Shown: positions 6,765 to 16,818, numbered from the stretch's first letter. The stretch is 64,000 nucleotides of DNA from Pollutimonas sp. M17 (GCF_025836975.1 NZ_CP107548.1:2170001-2234000), one strand, 5' to 3'. Notes: generated by a model not told the origin, from the sequence alone. Translations and numbers: made by a program.

Positions 6765-9002
6765 TCACTGCGGCGCGGCCCCGCGCACTTCGACATGGAC
6801 GGCATCCAGCACGCGGCCGTCCGGATCCAGCAGTTCTATGCGATGGCGGCCCGGCCACGGCGCCCAGGCCAGTTCGCCGCCGCGCCCCAGCACGCGGCCG
6901 TCGATCCGCCAGGACACGTCCCGCGCCATGGCGGCGGCCACGTTCCTCGCACGCAAGGCGCTGCGCTGCCGGTCGGGCGGTATGTCCGGGTCGATCGCGA
7001 AAATCGCGCCGTCCGCCGGCGCGGCGATACGCGCCGCGCCCTGGCCGCGCGGCACGAAGTCCTGCGCCAGGCTGACGCGCCGCAGGACGGTATCGCCCAC
7101 GAACGCCTCCAGTCGCTCCGGCTCGAGCTCGTGATCGAATGCCACGCGGGCCTGCGTCACCTGCGCCGGCCTGGCGGGCTGGCCGCTGGGCCTGCCGCGA
7201 TGCAGGTAGGACATGACATCGTGCCACACCGGCCCCGCTCCCGATACGCCCGACACATCGCGCATGCTGGCGCCTCCGCTGTTTCCAACCCAGACCCCGA
7301 CGGTGTAGTCCTGCGACCATCCCATGCACCAGTTGTCGCGCATGTCCTTGCTGGTGCCGGTTTTCACGGCCGTCCAGAACGGCGTGGACAAAGGACTGTC
7401 AAAGCCGAAAGTGCGCGCCCGCGCCTGGCGGTCGGACAGCACATCGCCGATGATCCAGGCCGCCGCCTCGGATATGACGCGGGTCGCCGGCGCATCGGGC
7501 GCATCCAGCAGGTAGCGGGGCGGCGAATACAGGCCGCCGTCGGCCAGCGCGCGATAGGCATTGGTCAGGGACAACAGCGTTACATCCGCGCTGCCCAGGG
7601 CAAGGCTGTAGCCATAGAAATCGCCCGTCTGGTCCAGCGGCAAGCCCAGCCGGGTCAGGCGCCGGGCAAAGGCGTCGGGCGAAATCATCAGCAAGACCCG
7701 CAAGGCCGGAATGTTCAGCGATGAAGCCAGGGCCGTACGGGCACTGACCCAGCCGGAAAATCGTTTGTCGTAGTTCTGCGGAATATACAATCCGTTTCCC
7801 GTGGGAATATCCAGCGGACTGTCGTTCAGCAGCGATGCCATGGTCAGGCGCTGCTGCTCGATCGCCTGGGCGTACAGAAAGGGCTTGAGCGTGGAGCCCG
7901 CCTGACGCAGGGCCCGCGCATGGTCGACCCGTGCCGCGTCCGACAGGCCGTCCGACGAGCCCACGTAGGCCAGCACCTGCCCCGAGCGATTGTCCTGAAC
8001 CACCACCGCGGCGTCGCGAACGTTGTCCATGCCCAGGATGCGCAGATGCCGGCTTATGCTTTGCGCGACGAAACGCTGCAAGCCGGCGTCCAGCGTCGTC
8101 CGCACTGCCCGCGGCGGCGGCACGCCGTGTTCACGCGATTGCGCCAGCGCCAGCCTGGCGTAATGCTCGGCCATGCCGGGGGGACCGGCCCAGAAGCCCG
8201 AACTGCGCGCCAGAACGCGGCGCGCATAGGCGGACAGGCCCGCGCACTCATCGGGCGCCCCCATCTCGGCCAGCAAGGCGCAAGCACGCCGCGCAACGAC
8301 CGTGGCGGAGGCGTTCGGGCCGCGCAGCAAGGCTGCGGCCAGCGCCGATTCGCGTGCGTCCAGCCCGCTGGGATGCTTTTGGAACAAGACGCGGGCCAGC
8401 GCGTCCACCCCGACAAGCTCGCCGCGGAAGGCCGCCAGGTTCAAGTAGGCTTCCAGTATCCGGGGCTTGCTCCATTGCTCTTCCAGGTGCCGCGCCTCGA
8501 AGGCTTGATCGATTTTCTGCATGATGCCCCGCCCCTGCGGGCCCCGCTCGAAGCCTTCATCGATCAAGCCCAGCAACTGCATGCTGAGCGTCGATGCGCC
8601 GCGCCGCCGCTCATGCGCCAGCGTATCCCAGGCCGCCGCGGCGATCGCCCGCCAATCGACGCCGCCATGCGAATAGAACCGCCTGTCCTCCGACAGGATG
8701 ACCGCCCGCTGAAGCGCGACCGACACATCATCCAGCGCGATCCAGTCGCCGCGCCGGGCCTGGAAGTCGACGCGGACGCGCTCCATCAGGCGGCCCGAGC
8801 GATCCAGCACTTGCACATTGGACGCCTGCGCATCGGCCTTGACCTCATCGTAGGAAGGCAGCGCTGTGGCTGCCCCTGGCAGCGCCAGCATCAGCAGCGC
8901 CAACGATGAAGCAAGAAGCCGCCGCTTCGCCTTGCAAAGGCCCGGCCAGGCTGCTCTGTTGCGCAGCCTTGCTCCTGGATGACGAACGGTTTGCGTGCGC
9001 AT
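6765..9002 (-). CDS. pbpC: Penicillin-binding protein 1C
   Basis: Bifunctional class A PBP, anchored by its N-terminus and acting in the periplasm. After a hydrophobic segment (about residues 28-48) comes the transglycosylase domain with SEDRRFYSHGGVDWRA and RRGASTLSMQLLGL. The transpeptidase domain has SxxK (AGSTLKPF), SxN (SSLN) and KTG (AVKTGTSKD). A C-terminal BiPBP_C beta domain ends VEVRGAAPQ. Start ATG 9002 has GGAAAA 8 nt upstream; ATG 9014 is the alternative. It begins 28 nt after the alpha-2-macroglobulin stop, so the two are co-transcribed. This pairing is widely conserved and taken to mean that the PBP repairs cell wall where the macroglobulin traps invading proteases. Confidence 0.95.
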   Translation of the reverse strand: MRTQTVRHPGARLRNRAAWPGLCKAKRRLLASSLALLMLALPGAATALPSYDEVKADAQASNVQVLDRSGRLMERVRVDFQARRGDWIALDDVSVALQRAVILSEDRRFYSHGGVDWRAIAAAAWDTLAHERRRGASTLSMQLLGLIDEGFERGPQGRGIMQKIDQAFEARHLEEQWSKPRILEAYLNLAAFRGELVGVDALARVLFQKHPSGLDARESALAAALLRGPNASATVVARRACALLAEMGAPDECAGLSAYARRVLARSSGFWAGPPGMAEHYARLALAQSREHGVPPPRAVRTTLDAGLQRFVAQSISRHLRILGMDNVRDAAVVVQDNRSGQVLAYVGSSDGLSDAARVDHARALRQAGSTLKPFLYAQAIEQQRLTMASLLNDSPLDIPTGNGLYIPQNYDKRFSGWVSARTALASSLNIPALRVLLMISPDAFARRLTRLGLPLDQTGDFYGYSLALGSADVTLLSLTNAYRALADGGLYSPPRYLLDAPDAPATRVISEAAAWIIGDVLSDRQARARTFGFDSPLSTPFWTAVKTGTSKDMRDNWCMGWSQDYTVGVWVGNSGGASMRDVSGVSGAGPVWHDVMSYLHRGRPSGQPARPAQVTQARVAFDHELEPERLEAFVGDTVLRRVSLAQDFVPRGQGAARIAAPADGAIFAIDPDIPPDRQRSALRARNVAAAMARDVSWRIDGRVLGRGGELAWAPWPGRHRIELLDPDGRVLDAVHVEVRGAAPQ

Positions 9003-9030
9003 GAGGTTTTCCATTCCGGATCGGCAGGCG

Positions 9031-12000
9031 CTAGTCCGGCTGCGCTTCGCCCCGCACAGCAAACCTGCCCGGCTGAGGCAATTCGCCGTACACGTCGGGC
9101 TGGTACATGGCCTCGATGCGGGTGGGCGGCAGGCTGAAGCTTCCCTCCGTATTCAGCCTGACCACATAGCTCAGGGTCGTCGTTCCGGCCGGCAGGTAAT
9201 CGTAGTAGGCGCGGTAGGCCTCGAAGCTGCGTTCGACGAATGCGGGCGCATAGCCCTCGTTCCCTTCCGGCCTTGCGGTCTGCGCCGCAATGCTGGAGTC
9301 CCGCCCCAGTCCGCTGCCCAGTATCGTGGCCCCCGCTGGAACAGGATCGCTGAGCACGGCCCAGGTCGTGGACGTCCTGGCCCGGATGGTCAGCGTCACG
9401 CGATACACGTCGCCGCGCGACCACGCGCCCGGAATGGCCTGGGAAACCGGCTCGATGCCGCGCCGGATCTCATAACCCGACGAAACAGCCTGGGATACGG
9501 GCACGGCGGCCAATGAACGCACGCTCACCCACGGACGCCCCCTGCCCTGCTGTTCCAGGACCAGGGTATCGGTCTTGGCGGACGACCAGGCCTGCAGGAA
9601 ATCAAGCGCCTTCACTCCGTCCTGCGAATCGGCGCGGCTCCAGTCCAGCACATGGTCGCCGCTGCCCGAAGCCAGCCGAAGCCGCCCTGACACGGGAACG
9701 CTTTCTTCGCGCTGCGCGAATTTTTCCGCGGCCAGGCTGCCCATCAGGTTGGCGGTGGTCGTGCGCCAGGCGCCCCTGCGCTGCATGTCCAGCAGGCCCT
9801 GCATCATCCGGGGCAGGTCGCTGCGCCATTCCGGCTGCCCGGCGGTCAGCAGAATCAGCTTGGCCAGATTCGATTCGCGGCCGCTCATCAGCCACCAGCT
9901 GTCGTTCAGCGCATCGTCCGTGAACGTCAGGCCGGTGCCGCTCTCCATCATGCGTGCCAGCAACACCTGGCGCGCCTGGGCCAGTTTCGCCGGTTTGCCG
10001 GCGATACCCGGCACGCGCTGCAGCAGGGCCAGCCAATCGATCACCGCCGAGGTCGGCCAGCGATCCGGAGCAATGGCAATGCTGCCCAGCATGCGGGCCT
10101 GAACCAGTCCGTAGCGCGACAAGGCCTCCAGCGCCAGCAGCTTGCGCACATCCAGGTCACGCTGGGGCGCCCAGCGGTTGCGGACCAGCTTGCCCTGAAC
10201 AAAGGCCAGCAGTCCGCGCACCATGGATGCGCGCGCCGCTTCGGGAATTGCATAAGGCAGGCCCAGGGCCTGGGCTTCATGGCTGACGGCCAGCAGGTAG
10301 GCCGTCAGCACTTCGCTGCCTTGCACCGCTCCGGGGAAATAGCCGGCCAATCCATCGTCGTCCAGATAGGTAGGCAGGCGCCGCATCAGGTCCTGCCATT
10401 GCTCAGGACTTCGCAACCCTATTGCCCTGGAGCCCAATTGCTCCAGGCAGGTGTAGGGATAGGCGGAAAACCATTCGCGCACACCCGGCAACCCGCCCGC
10501 CAGCGAGGATTGCGCATGCACTTGCAAGCCGCCGCGCGGCACGCCATTGGCATCCGTCAACGCGCCTGTCGGCGCCTGCACGGGCAGGCGGACGGGATCC
10601 GCTTCGGAATCCAGCGCGAACAGGGTCGCCTGCCGTGTCGAAACCGGCACGACCGGCAGCAGCGCCTGCCTGAACACCAGCGCATCGCGAGCCGCCAGGC
10701 CGCCGGATCCAGCCGCGCTGGCCGGGCCGCTCCCAGCTGCCTCGCCCTGAGCCATTGCGCCGCCCATGTCGCGGGCTTCGATACGCCATTCCAGTTGCGC
10801 CGATCCACCCAAGAGATTGCCCTCGGGCGCCTGGACATCCCAAGTCAGCGCGCGCGCTGCGCCGGGAGCCAGCTCCACCTCTTGCGGCGTCAAGGTTTCC
10901 GATGCCACGCCCTTCCCGGTATAGCCGGCCGTCACTCGGACCCGCATGGCGGCCCCCGTGGAGTTGCGCGCCGTCACCATGGCCTTGTAGCGATCCCCCT
11001 CGCGAACCAGCGAAGGCAGGCCCGGGATCAACTGCAGGTCCTGCGTACTTGCAATGCTGGCGAAACCCGTGCCGAAACGGTCCGCGCCGTAGTCGGCAAT
11101 GGCCACCAGCTTGTAGCGGGTAATGGCGTCGTTAAGCGGGACAGACAGCGTGGCCTTGCCCTGCTCATCGAGCTCCACTGCCGGCGCCCACAGCAGCAGC
11201 GTATCCAGAAGTTCGCGCGTCGGGCTCTTGCCGCCTCCCCCGCCCGCCGGCAGGGCCTTGCGCCCGTAATGCCGCCGGCCGACGACTTCCATCTGAGCCG
11301 TGGCGGTCTCGACGCCGTAGCTGCGCAACTGCCGCAAGGCCGACAGCAGGTCCCAGCTGTCGTTGGGCGCCAGTTCGAGCAAGGCCTGGTCGACGGCCGC
11401 GAAAGCCACCGTGCCATGAGCCGCGGGCTTGCCGTCCGCCGTCTTCACTTCCACCGTCACGCTGGCCCGGTCCCGCAACGGGTAGACGGGCTTGTCGGCG
11501 CTGACCTTGACCTCCAGCCGGTCGCTTTCGTCGGACACCCGTATCTCGGCCAGCCCGTAACGAAAGGAGGGCTTTGACAAATCGATGAAAGGCGTCGGCG
11601 CGGCGTAATGCTTCGAGGCGTCCATAAAGGCGCCATACCAGGACCTGGGCTGCTGCCAGCCCCAGGTAAAGAAGGAATACCACGGCACCTCGCGCAAACG
11701 CCCGCGCAAGGCCAGCACCGATACGTATACGTTGGGTCCCCAGTCGGCCTCTATCGGAATGCGGATCGTGGGGTCGCTGCCGTTTAGACGCACGACCTGC
11801 GTCTTCAGCACTCCTTCGCGCTCCACGGCCACCAGGGCCATCGCATGGCGGAAGGGCATGCGCACCTGAAATTGGGCGGTTTCCCCCGGCTTCCAGCTCT
11901 TGCGCTCGGGGATGATGTCCATCCTGTCGTCGTCCTGACCTCCGAACCACAGTTCGCCGGCGCCCGTCACCCATACGGTGGACTCGGCGGTGGAGCTGCG

Positions 12001-15000
12001 GCCTTGCGCGTCGCTGGCCGTCGCACGCAACTGGATGGCGCCGGCATCCTTCAATTCGATCGAACATTCCAGCACGCCATCCGCGCCGGTGCTTCCCTGG
12101 CACACCGTGCCCAGGTCGCGCAACTGCACATGATTGTCGTAGCTGTAGAAGCCGCCGACCAGGCGCTTGCGCGTGGAATAGGTGCTGCGCGCAAGCGCCG
12201 TGATCGTCATGGGGACCCCGGCTTGCGGCTCGCCCGCGGTCGACAGGGCCAGGCCCCGCACGGGTGTGGCCGTGCCGGCCGCCACCCAGCTGCCTGCGCG
12301 TATGCCCGCCTGGACACCGGCGGGCCACACCGGCACCGATTGCGCCAGCGTCTGGACCTGTCCGTTCGGATCCTGGAAACTTGCCTCGAACACAAGCTCC
12401 CCCGGACGCTTGAATGCGGGCAATCCGTCTATCTTCAGCCGCCCTCCGCCTTGCCCGTCCAGCATCAGAGGCTTCTTGTCCAGAAAAAGCGTCTGTTGCG
12501 CATGTTCCCCGTTATCCGCCTCTTCACCGGACGCTTCGTCGCCGCGCGGATCGGGCGGATCGAAGGAATAGTCCTCGTAGTCCGCGAAACGCACCCAGCG
12601 CTCGCGCAGCACGCCCGAGACGCGCACGGGCAGATGCCCTGCGGGACCGCCCGAGACATAGGCGATTTGCACATCGGCATCCAGGCTGGCCGGCGCAAGC
12701 AGCGGACCGCCGCCCGCCTCGCTCCCGATCTTCAGCGTGCCGCTCAGCAAAGGCAGCTTGAATTCCTCGACCCGGAACTGGCCGCTGCCATACCAATTGC
12801 CCTGGTCGTCGGCCAATGTGACGGAATACATGCCCAGCCTGGCCGTCTTCGGTATGTCGAAACGGCTGGCCGCCGCAAGACCGCCGGAGGGCGTCTTCTT
12901 CCAGGCAAGCGCCTGCTCATAGCGTTGGTCCGATCCCTGATGCTCGATGAGCAGCTTGCCGGGCAACTCGGAAATATCCTCCGGCAGCGCCAGGCCGTCG
13001 CGGGTCTGTATGCGCGCGAAATGCTTCATCGACACTGTTTCGCCGGCGCGCAGCAGCGTGCGATCCAATACCGTATGCGTGGCCATCGTCGGCGTGGGAC
13101 GGGTGTCCACCGGCACGTTGAAACGCCAGGACTCAATGCCCCGGTTCCAGTCCGAAAACACGAATGAAAAATCGGCCCTGCCGCGCGCCTGGGCATGGTC
13201 GGCGCCTATGCGCGCCGACGCATAGATCCCGCCAAGCCCGGTGTCCTCGCAATAATCTGGCGCATCCAGCCGGCCGCGCTGGTGCCAGATGCCTTCGGCA
13301 TCGGTCTTGCCGCGCGCCAGCACGGCGCCGGAGCAATCCAGCACGGCGATGTCCGCCCCGGCCACCACCCTGCCCTCATCCAGCGTCGTCACCCACACCA
13401 GGACATCGTCGCGGCCCGTCTTGATATGCACGCCCAGATTGGTCAGCAAGGCCGCGGTGCGCACATACATCGGGTCGGCCGATGCCAGCAGCGACTGGCC
13501 CAGTCGCGCCGATTCGACCTCCAGCACATGAAAGCCCGGCTCGACCAGTGGCACTCCGATGACCTCGAAGGGCCGGGGACTTTCGCCGTCCATGCCCGGC
13601 AGGGCCAGCTTGCGGGCGGCCTGCATGCCTTGCAGCGCGGAATAGCCCCGGGTGTCCAGGCGGGGCTGCTCCTGCCGCTCGTTCTGCCGGGGCGCACGGT
13701 CGGCCATGATGTCCTTCAACTGGTTCGCCGTCCAGCTTCCGTCCTCGAGCCGGCGCAGCCGCGCATACCAATGCAGCACCTCTTTGTCATCCCGCGTGGC
13801 ATAGTCGCTGATCTTGCCGGCCGACACCGCCAGATCCCGCGTGCGGAGCACCGCCTCGACATTACGCAGGGTCAGGGGCACGGTCGCGGGCGACTCGGCT
13901 TCGCTGCCATCCGGCGGCAGGTGGGCGAAACGCTCGACGATGCCGAACGGCGCCGCCGCGAACTTGGCCAGGGGCGGGAATGCCGCCGTCTGTATGGCCA
14001 ATGGGAACTGATCGGCGTTGACCAGTTCACGCCCCGCATCGTCCTTCAGGCCTTGAGGAAGACTGAGCGACAAGGAGGACAGTTCGGCAAACGGGCCGTC
14101 GAACCGCACATGCGACAGGCCTCCTTGATAGCCGGTGTCGTCGATATCCAGGCCGCGCTCGCCGGAAGGCGTCGTCAATCGTATCTGCGCCGCATCGGCG
14201 CGCGCTATCGGCGCCGAAAACTCCAGCGTCAAGGGCGATACCGGCGTGCAGGGCATGCTGGCATTTTCCCGCAGGCAGCTGAAGCTGGCCTTGAACGGCG
14301 CGCGCACCGTGTAATCGAAAACCTCGGCCTTTGCGCTGGCCACCGCCGGCCGGCCCTGTGCCGCGGGCGTCGACACGCCCGGCCCCACGCCAAGCTGCAC
14401 ACGCGCCTCGGCGGGAAGGCGGCGCTTGCATTGCAGCAGTTGCGTCGCGGGCGTGTCCCACTCGTCGCTCATGGAGTAGTAGACGGACTTTAGAATGTCC
14501 CGGCGCGCCTCGCCCGAAACCAGCCTTACCGGCACGGCCTCGCCCAAACCCTCGACCAGGCATCGCGCACTGGCGGCCAGACTGTCCGCGTCCACGTCGC
14601 CGTTGAACCGCAAGACAAAGACCTGGTCTTCGGCGATGGTCTTGTCGTAGGGATAGGAAGCCGTTATCGCCGGCCCGCCGGTCCGGAAGGAAAATGCCGC
14701 CTTGCCCGACACCGTCTCGTTCGCCAGGCTGCGAAAGTCCGGCCGCATCGTGGCGCTGCACTGCACGCCCGGCCCCGGCGCCTCGTTGAACACATAGGTC
14801 CAGCGCTTGGCATCCAGCCAGCGGCCCCGCCCTTTTACGGCGGGATCATCGCAGGCGACATCCATCGGAGCCGGCGCCTGGCCGTCGCCAAAGGCGATGA
14901 CGGCCGCATCGAAAGCAAGCTGGATGCTTTCAACCTTGGACACCGTGCCCTGCGGCGTGAATTTGGCGACCTTGACCGCCCAGGCGGGTGACCAACACAC

Positions 15001-15036
15001 GATCGATGCTAATACAACTGCCGTTATCCTTAACAC
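9031..15036 (-). CDS. yfhM: Bacterial alpha-2-macroglobulin (thioester-containing protease trap)
   Basis: A giant 2001-aa secreted protein. GTG at 15036 is chosen because GGAGAG precedes it and it directly opens a signal peptide (VLRITAVVLASIVCWSPAWA); an ATG at 15075 would add 13 unlikely residues. There is no clear lipobox, unlike E. coli YfhM, so it may be a soluble periplasmic protein. Repeated macroglobulin-type beta domains fill the first 1200 residues. The reactive thioester motif CLEQ is present in AYPYTCLEQLGSRA, followed by the alpha-helical thioester domain and a C-terminal receptor-binding-like domain. It is expected to trap proteases covalently after bait cleavage. It lies directly upstream of pbpC. 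Confidence 0.93.
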   Translation of the reverse strand: MLRITAVVLASIVCWSPAWAVKVAKFTPQGTVSKVESIQLAFDAAVIAFGDGQAPAPMDVACDDPAVKGRGRWLDAKRWTYVFNEAPGPGVQCSATMRPDFRSLANETVSGKAAFSFRTGGPAITASYPYDKTIAEDQVFVLRFNGDVDADSLAASARCLVEGLGEAVPVRLVSGEARRDILKSVYYSMSDEWDTPATQLLQCKRRLPAEARVQLGVGPGVSTPAAQGRPAVASAKAEVFDYTVRAPFKASFSCLRENASMPCTPVSPLTLEFSAPIARADAAQIRLTTPSGERGLDIDDTGYQGGLSHVRFDGPFAELSSLSLSLPQGLKDDAGRELVNADQFPLAIQTAAFPPLAKFAAAPFGIVERFAHLPPDGSEAESPATVPLTLRNVEAVLRTRDLAVSAGKISDYATRDDKEVLHWYARLRRLEDGSWTANQLKDIMADRAPRQNERQEQPRLDTRGYSALQGMQAARKLALPGMDGESPRPFEVIGVPLVEPGFHVLEVESARLGQSLLASADPMYVRTAALLTNLGVHIKTGRDDVLVWVTTLDEGRVVAGADIAVLDCSGAVLARGKTDAEGIWHQRGRLDAPDYCEDTGLGGIYASARIGADHAQARGRADFSFVFSDWNRGIESWRFNVPVDTRPTPTMATHTVLDRTLLRAGETVSMKHFARIQTRDGLALPEDISELPGKLLIEHQGSDQRYEQALAWKKTPSGGLAAASRFDIPKTARLGMYSVTLADDQGNWYGSGQFRVEEFKLPLLSGTLKIGSEAGGGPLLAPASLDADVQIAYVSGGPAGHLPVRVSGVLRERWVRFADYEDYSFDPPDPRGDEASGEEADNGEHAQQTLFLDKKPLMLDGQGGGRLKIDGLPAFKRPGELVFEASFQDPNGQVQTLAQSVPVWPAGVQAGIRAGSWVAAGTATPVRGLALSTAGEPQAGVPMTITALARSTYSTRKRLVGGFYSYDNHVQLRDLGTVCQGSTGADGVLECSIELKDAGAIQLRATASDAQGRSSTAESTVWVTGAGELWFGGQDDDRMDIIPERKSWKPGETAQFQVRMPFRHAMALVAVEREGVLKTQVVRLNGSDPTIRIPIEADWGPNVYVSVLALRGRLREVPWYSFFTWGWQQPRSWYGAFMDASKHYAAPTPFIDLSKPSFRYGLAEIRVSDESDRLEVKVSADKPVYPLRDRASVTVEVKTADGKPAAHGTVAFAAVDQALLELAPNDSWDLLSALRQLRSYGVETATAQMEVVGRRHYGRKALPAGGGGGKSPTRELLDTLLLWAPAVELDEQGKATLSVPLNDAITRYKLVAIADYGADRFGTGFASIASTQDLQLIPGLPSLVREGDRYKAMVTARNSTGAAMRVRVTAGYTGKGVASETLTPQEVELAPGAARALTWDVQAPEGNLLGGSAQLEWRIEARDMGGAMAQGEAAGSGPASAAGSGGLAARDALVFRQALLPVVPVSTRQATLFALDSEADPVRLPVQAPTGALTDANGVPRGGLQVHAQSSLAGGLPGVREWFSAYPYTCLEQLGSRAIGLRSPEQWQDLMRRLPTYLDDDGLAGYFPGAVQGSEVLTAYLLAVSHEAQALGLPYAIPEAARASMVRGLLAFVQGKLVRNRWAPQRDLDVRKLLALEALSRYGLVQARMLGSIAIAPDRWPTSAVIDWLALLQRVPGIAGKPAKLAQARQVLLARMMESGTGLTFTDDALNDSWWLMSGRESNLAKLILLTAGQPEWRSDLPRMMQGLLDMQRRGAWRTTTANLMGSLAAEKFAQREESVPVSGRLRLASGSGDHVLDWSRADSQDGVKALDFLQAWSSAKTDTLVLEQQGRGRPWVSVRSLAAVPVSQAVSSGYEIRRGIEPVSQAIPGAWSRGDVYRVTLTIRARTSTTWAVLSDPVPAGATILGSGLGRDSSIAAQTARPEGNEGYAPAFVERSFEAYRAYYDYLPAGTTTLSYVVRLNTEGSFSLPPTRIEAMYQPDVYGELPQPGRFAVRGEAQPD

Positions 15037-15204
15037 GCTGGCCTCTCCAACCCGGTTTTTCCGGCACGATAGCACTCTTCGGAAAGGGCGTCAGCAGCCT
15101 GGGCCAGGCGCAAAACCCCAGCGCGAGGCTGCTAGGCAAGCTTGATCGGTTTATGCAATAATTGCGGGCTATCCGAGGCGCATGCGCAAGCGCGCCACGG
15201 ATAC

Positions 15205-15283
<79 letters not shown>

Positions 15284-15292
15284 AAAATCTAA

Positions 15293-15329
15293 GGGGAGTC
15301 AATCATTTACGTGATTGGCTCCCCTTTTT
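15293..15329 (+). terminator. Rho-independent terminator after tRNA-Met
   Basis: GGGGAGTCAATCA (15293-15305) pairs with TGATTGGCTCCCC (15312-15324) with one T-G wobble, followed by five T residues. It starts 9 nt after the tRNA CCA end. Confidence 0.9.
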
Positions 15330-15334
15330 CTTTG

Positions 15335-15476
15335 GGCTCTTCCGGCTGGCTCTTCCCCATTAACGGCTCTTCGGCTCTTCCCCATTAACGGGGAGCCCTC
15401 GGTGATGCCGTTGGATTTGGTGAAGCGCCACATCGAGCTGCCCCTTGTTCCGGATATAGACCCTTTAATCGACTGA
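15335..15476 (+). mobile_element. Possible remnant of an IS end (ISL3-like) downstream of tRNA-Met
   Basis: GGCTCTTC occurs four times, starting at 15335, 15348, 15365 and 15373. A 19-bp unit GGCTCTTCCCCATTAACGG is perfectly duplicated (15348-15366 and 15373-15391). The second copy runs into a bulged hairpin ending GGGGAGCC. ISL3-family ends I know of begin GGCTCTTCC. A 23-codon ORF follows (ATG 15405 to TGA 15476, MPLDLVKRHIELPLVPDIDP...), possibly a dead transposase start. The identification is tentative. The remaining DNA to 15616 shows no gene. Confidence 0.35.
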
Positions 15477-15616
15477 CGGGCAAGCCCCTTCTCCGAGATT
15501 TTCCTATTTCCGAGCTTGCTCCGGCGGGCTTACTTTTGCCTGCCTTTTGGAGAGCCGGGCACGTCCCTTGCTAAAGCCTTTGTGCCGGCCGCTGGGCCGC
15601 TACACTGGAGATACGC

Positions 15617-15799
15617 ATGGACAAAGATCAAGTGAAAGGGGCCGCCAAGGAGATAAAGGGCGGTGTCAAGGAGGCGGTCGGAAAAGCCACCGACAACCCA
15701 AAGACCGAAGTTGAGGGCAAGGCCGAGAAGAATGTCGGCACAGCCCAACGCAAAATCGGCGAAGCCAAAGACGACATAAGGGACGCAAACAAGCGCTAA
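15617..15799 (+). CDS. CsbD family stress-response protein
   Basis: A 60-aa, highly charged, probably disordered or helical protein: MDKDQVKGAAKEIKGGVKEA followed by GKAEKNVGTAQRKIGEAKDD. This is the CsbD pattern, whose members are induced by general stress; the biochemical role is not known. GGAG precedes the ATG. A terminator follows, so it is monocistronic. It is the first of four small hydrophilic genes downstream of the tRNA. Confidence 0.9.
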   Translation: MDKDQVKGAAKEIKGGVKEAVGKATDNPKTEVEGKAEKNVGTAQRKIGEAKDDIRDANKR

Positions 15800-15824
15800 A
15801 CACTCTGCTCCGTAGATTTGAAAC

Positions 15825-15846
15825 GCCCGCTCGCGGGCTTTTTTTT
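15825..15846 (+). terminator. Rho-independent terminator of csbD-like gene
   Basis: Self-complementary GCCCGC/GCGGGC (15825-15830 and 15833-15838; about five usable base pairs) followed by eight T residues, 25 nt after the stop. Confidence 0.85.
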
Positions 15847-15963
15847 GCCCTACGGCACCGACTGCAGTCCCGCATGCCCCACGAATTCTTCATAGTATGA
15901 ATCTTCGGCGGCATCGTACTTGCTAGGACGCCCATGCAACAGATACCAGCGCAAGGAGATGCA

Positions 15964-16185
15964 ATGAAAACGCAAATTCAGTTTCAGCAGACGGACGGCG
16001 ACGATGGAGTCGCCCTTATCGAAGGCCCCATAGCGAGCCTTGATCACGCCAAGAATGAACTGGCCAACAAGCTTGACTTGCCTCGGGCGGATGATGCGCC
16101 TGCCACGCAAGCGGATATCGATGCCCGGCTTCGCAAGGGCGGGATCGACCCAGGCTCGATAGTCTTCAACCAGATAGCGGAATAG
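15964..16185 (+). CDS. Conserved-looking small hypothetical protein
   Basis: 73 aa, acidic: MKTQIQFQQTDGDDGVALIE, then a helical SLDHAKNELANKL segment and a TQADIDARLRKGGIDPGSI stretch. AAGGAG (15953-15958) sits 5 nt before ATG 15964, so this start is preferred over an in-frame ATG at 15934. No family recognised. It lies among stress-type small genes. Confidence 0.6.
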   Translation: MKTQIQFQQTDGDDGVALIEGPIASLDHAKNELANKLDLPRADDAPATQADIDARLRKGGIDPGSIVFNQIAE

Positions 16186-16275
16186 AAGGCCACGGGCACG
16201 CAGCTTGCCTCACTGCCGGCATCCCGCTTGAAAGCGGTCCCGTCCCGGTACACGGGCGATACTTGGAGATAGGCC

Positions 16276-16818
16276 ATGACACAGAATCCAAAGACCGGCG
16301 CCCCTCCGCCACAGGATGCGGAGCAAGGCAACGAGATAGATCCTCGCCTGAAGGAACCCGCCAGTCCTGGCCAGTACCGGTCGGGAATAGACGGTCCGGG
16401 TGAGTCCACCAGCAAGAATCCGGGTCACGCCAACCCCGCGCACAATACGCCGGGACACGAGCGCCAGGATGAGCCGGGTCAACACGATCCGGGGCAACCC
16501 AGCCAGGGCCAGACCCAAAGCTATCCCGGCATCAAGGGAGGCAAAGCCCGCGCACTTGCGGAGGACGAAGACATGGACAGAAAGCAGGCGGACGAGACAA
16601 CAAAAAGGGATCCACGCTCGGAATTGGGATTGAAGTCGCCGGTCAAGGAAGCCAAAGATACGGAAGAACGCATGAACCGGCAAGAAGCGCAAGGCGGCAA
16701 AGCCACGCAATTCGACGGTAGCCCGGCTCCTCAAGGTTCCGCATCCACGTCCTTCAAGCCCAAGGATGACACACCGGCCAAGCTGAAAAAGTCCGAAGGG
16801 CCCCGGAACGATCAATAG
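16276..16818 (+). CDS. Hydrophilic, disordered hypothetical protein
   Basis: 180 aa, almost devoid of hydrophobic residues and rich in Gly, Pro, Gln, Asp, Lys and His, with PGH/PGQ-like repetition around residues 48-78 (NPGHANPAHNTPGHERQDEP). GGAGAT lies before the ATG. The composition is like hydrophilin/desiccation-type proteins, but no family match is claimed. Probably co-regulated with the neighbouring small genes. Confidence 0.6.
   Translation: MTQNPKTGAPPPQDAEQGNEIDPRLKEPASPGQYRSGIDGPGESTSKNPGHANPAHNTPGHERQDEPGQHDPGQPSQGQTQSYPGIKGGKARALAEDEDMDRKQADETTKRDPRSELGLKSPVKEAKDTEERMNRQEAQGGKATQFDGSPAPQGSASTSFKPKDDTPAKLKKSEGPRNDQ

Noticed and set aside
15348-15391. Two 19-bp direct repeats that could be read as a minimal CRISPR
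   Set aside because: Only two copies with a 6-bp gap and no spacers or cas genes; better explained as an IS-end duplication.
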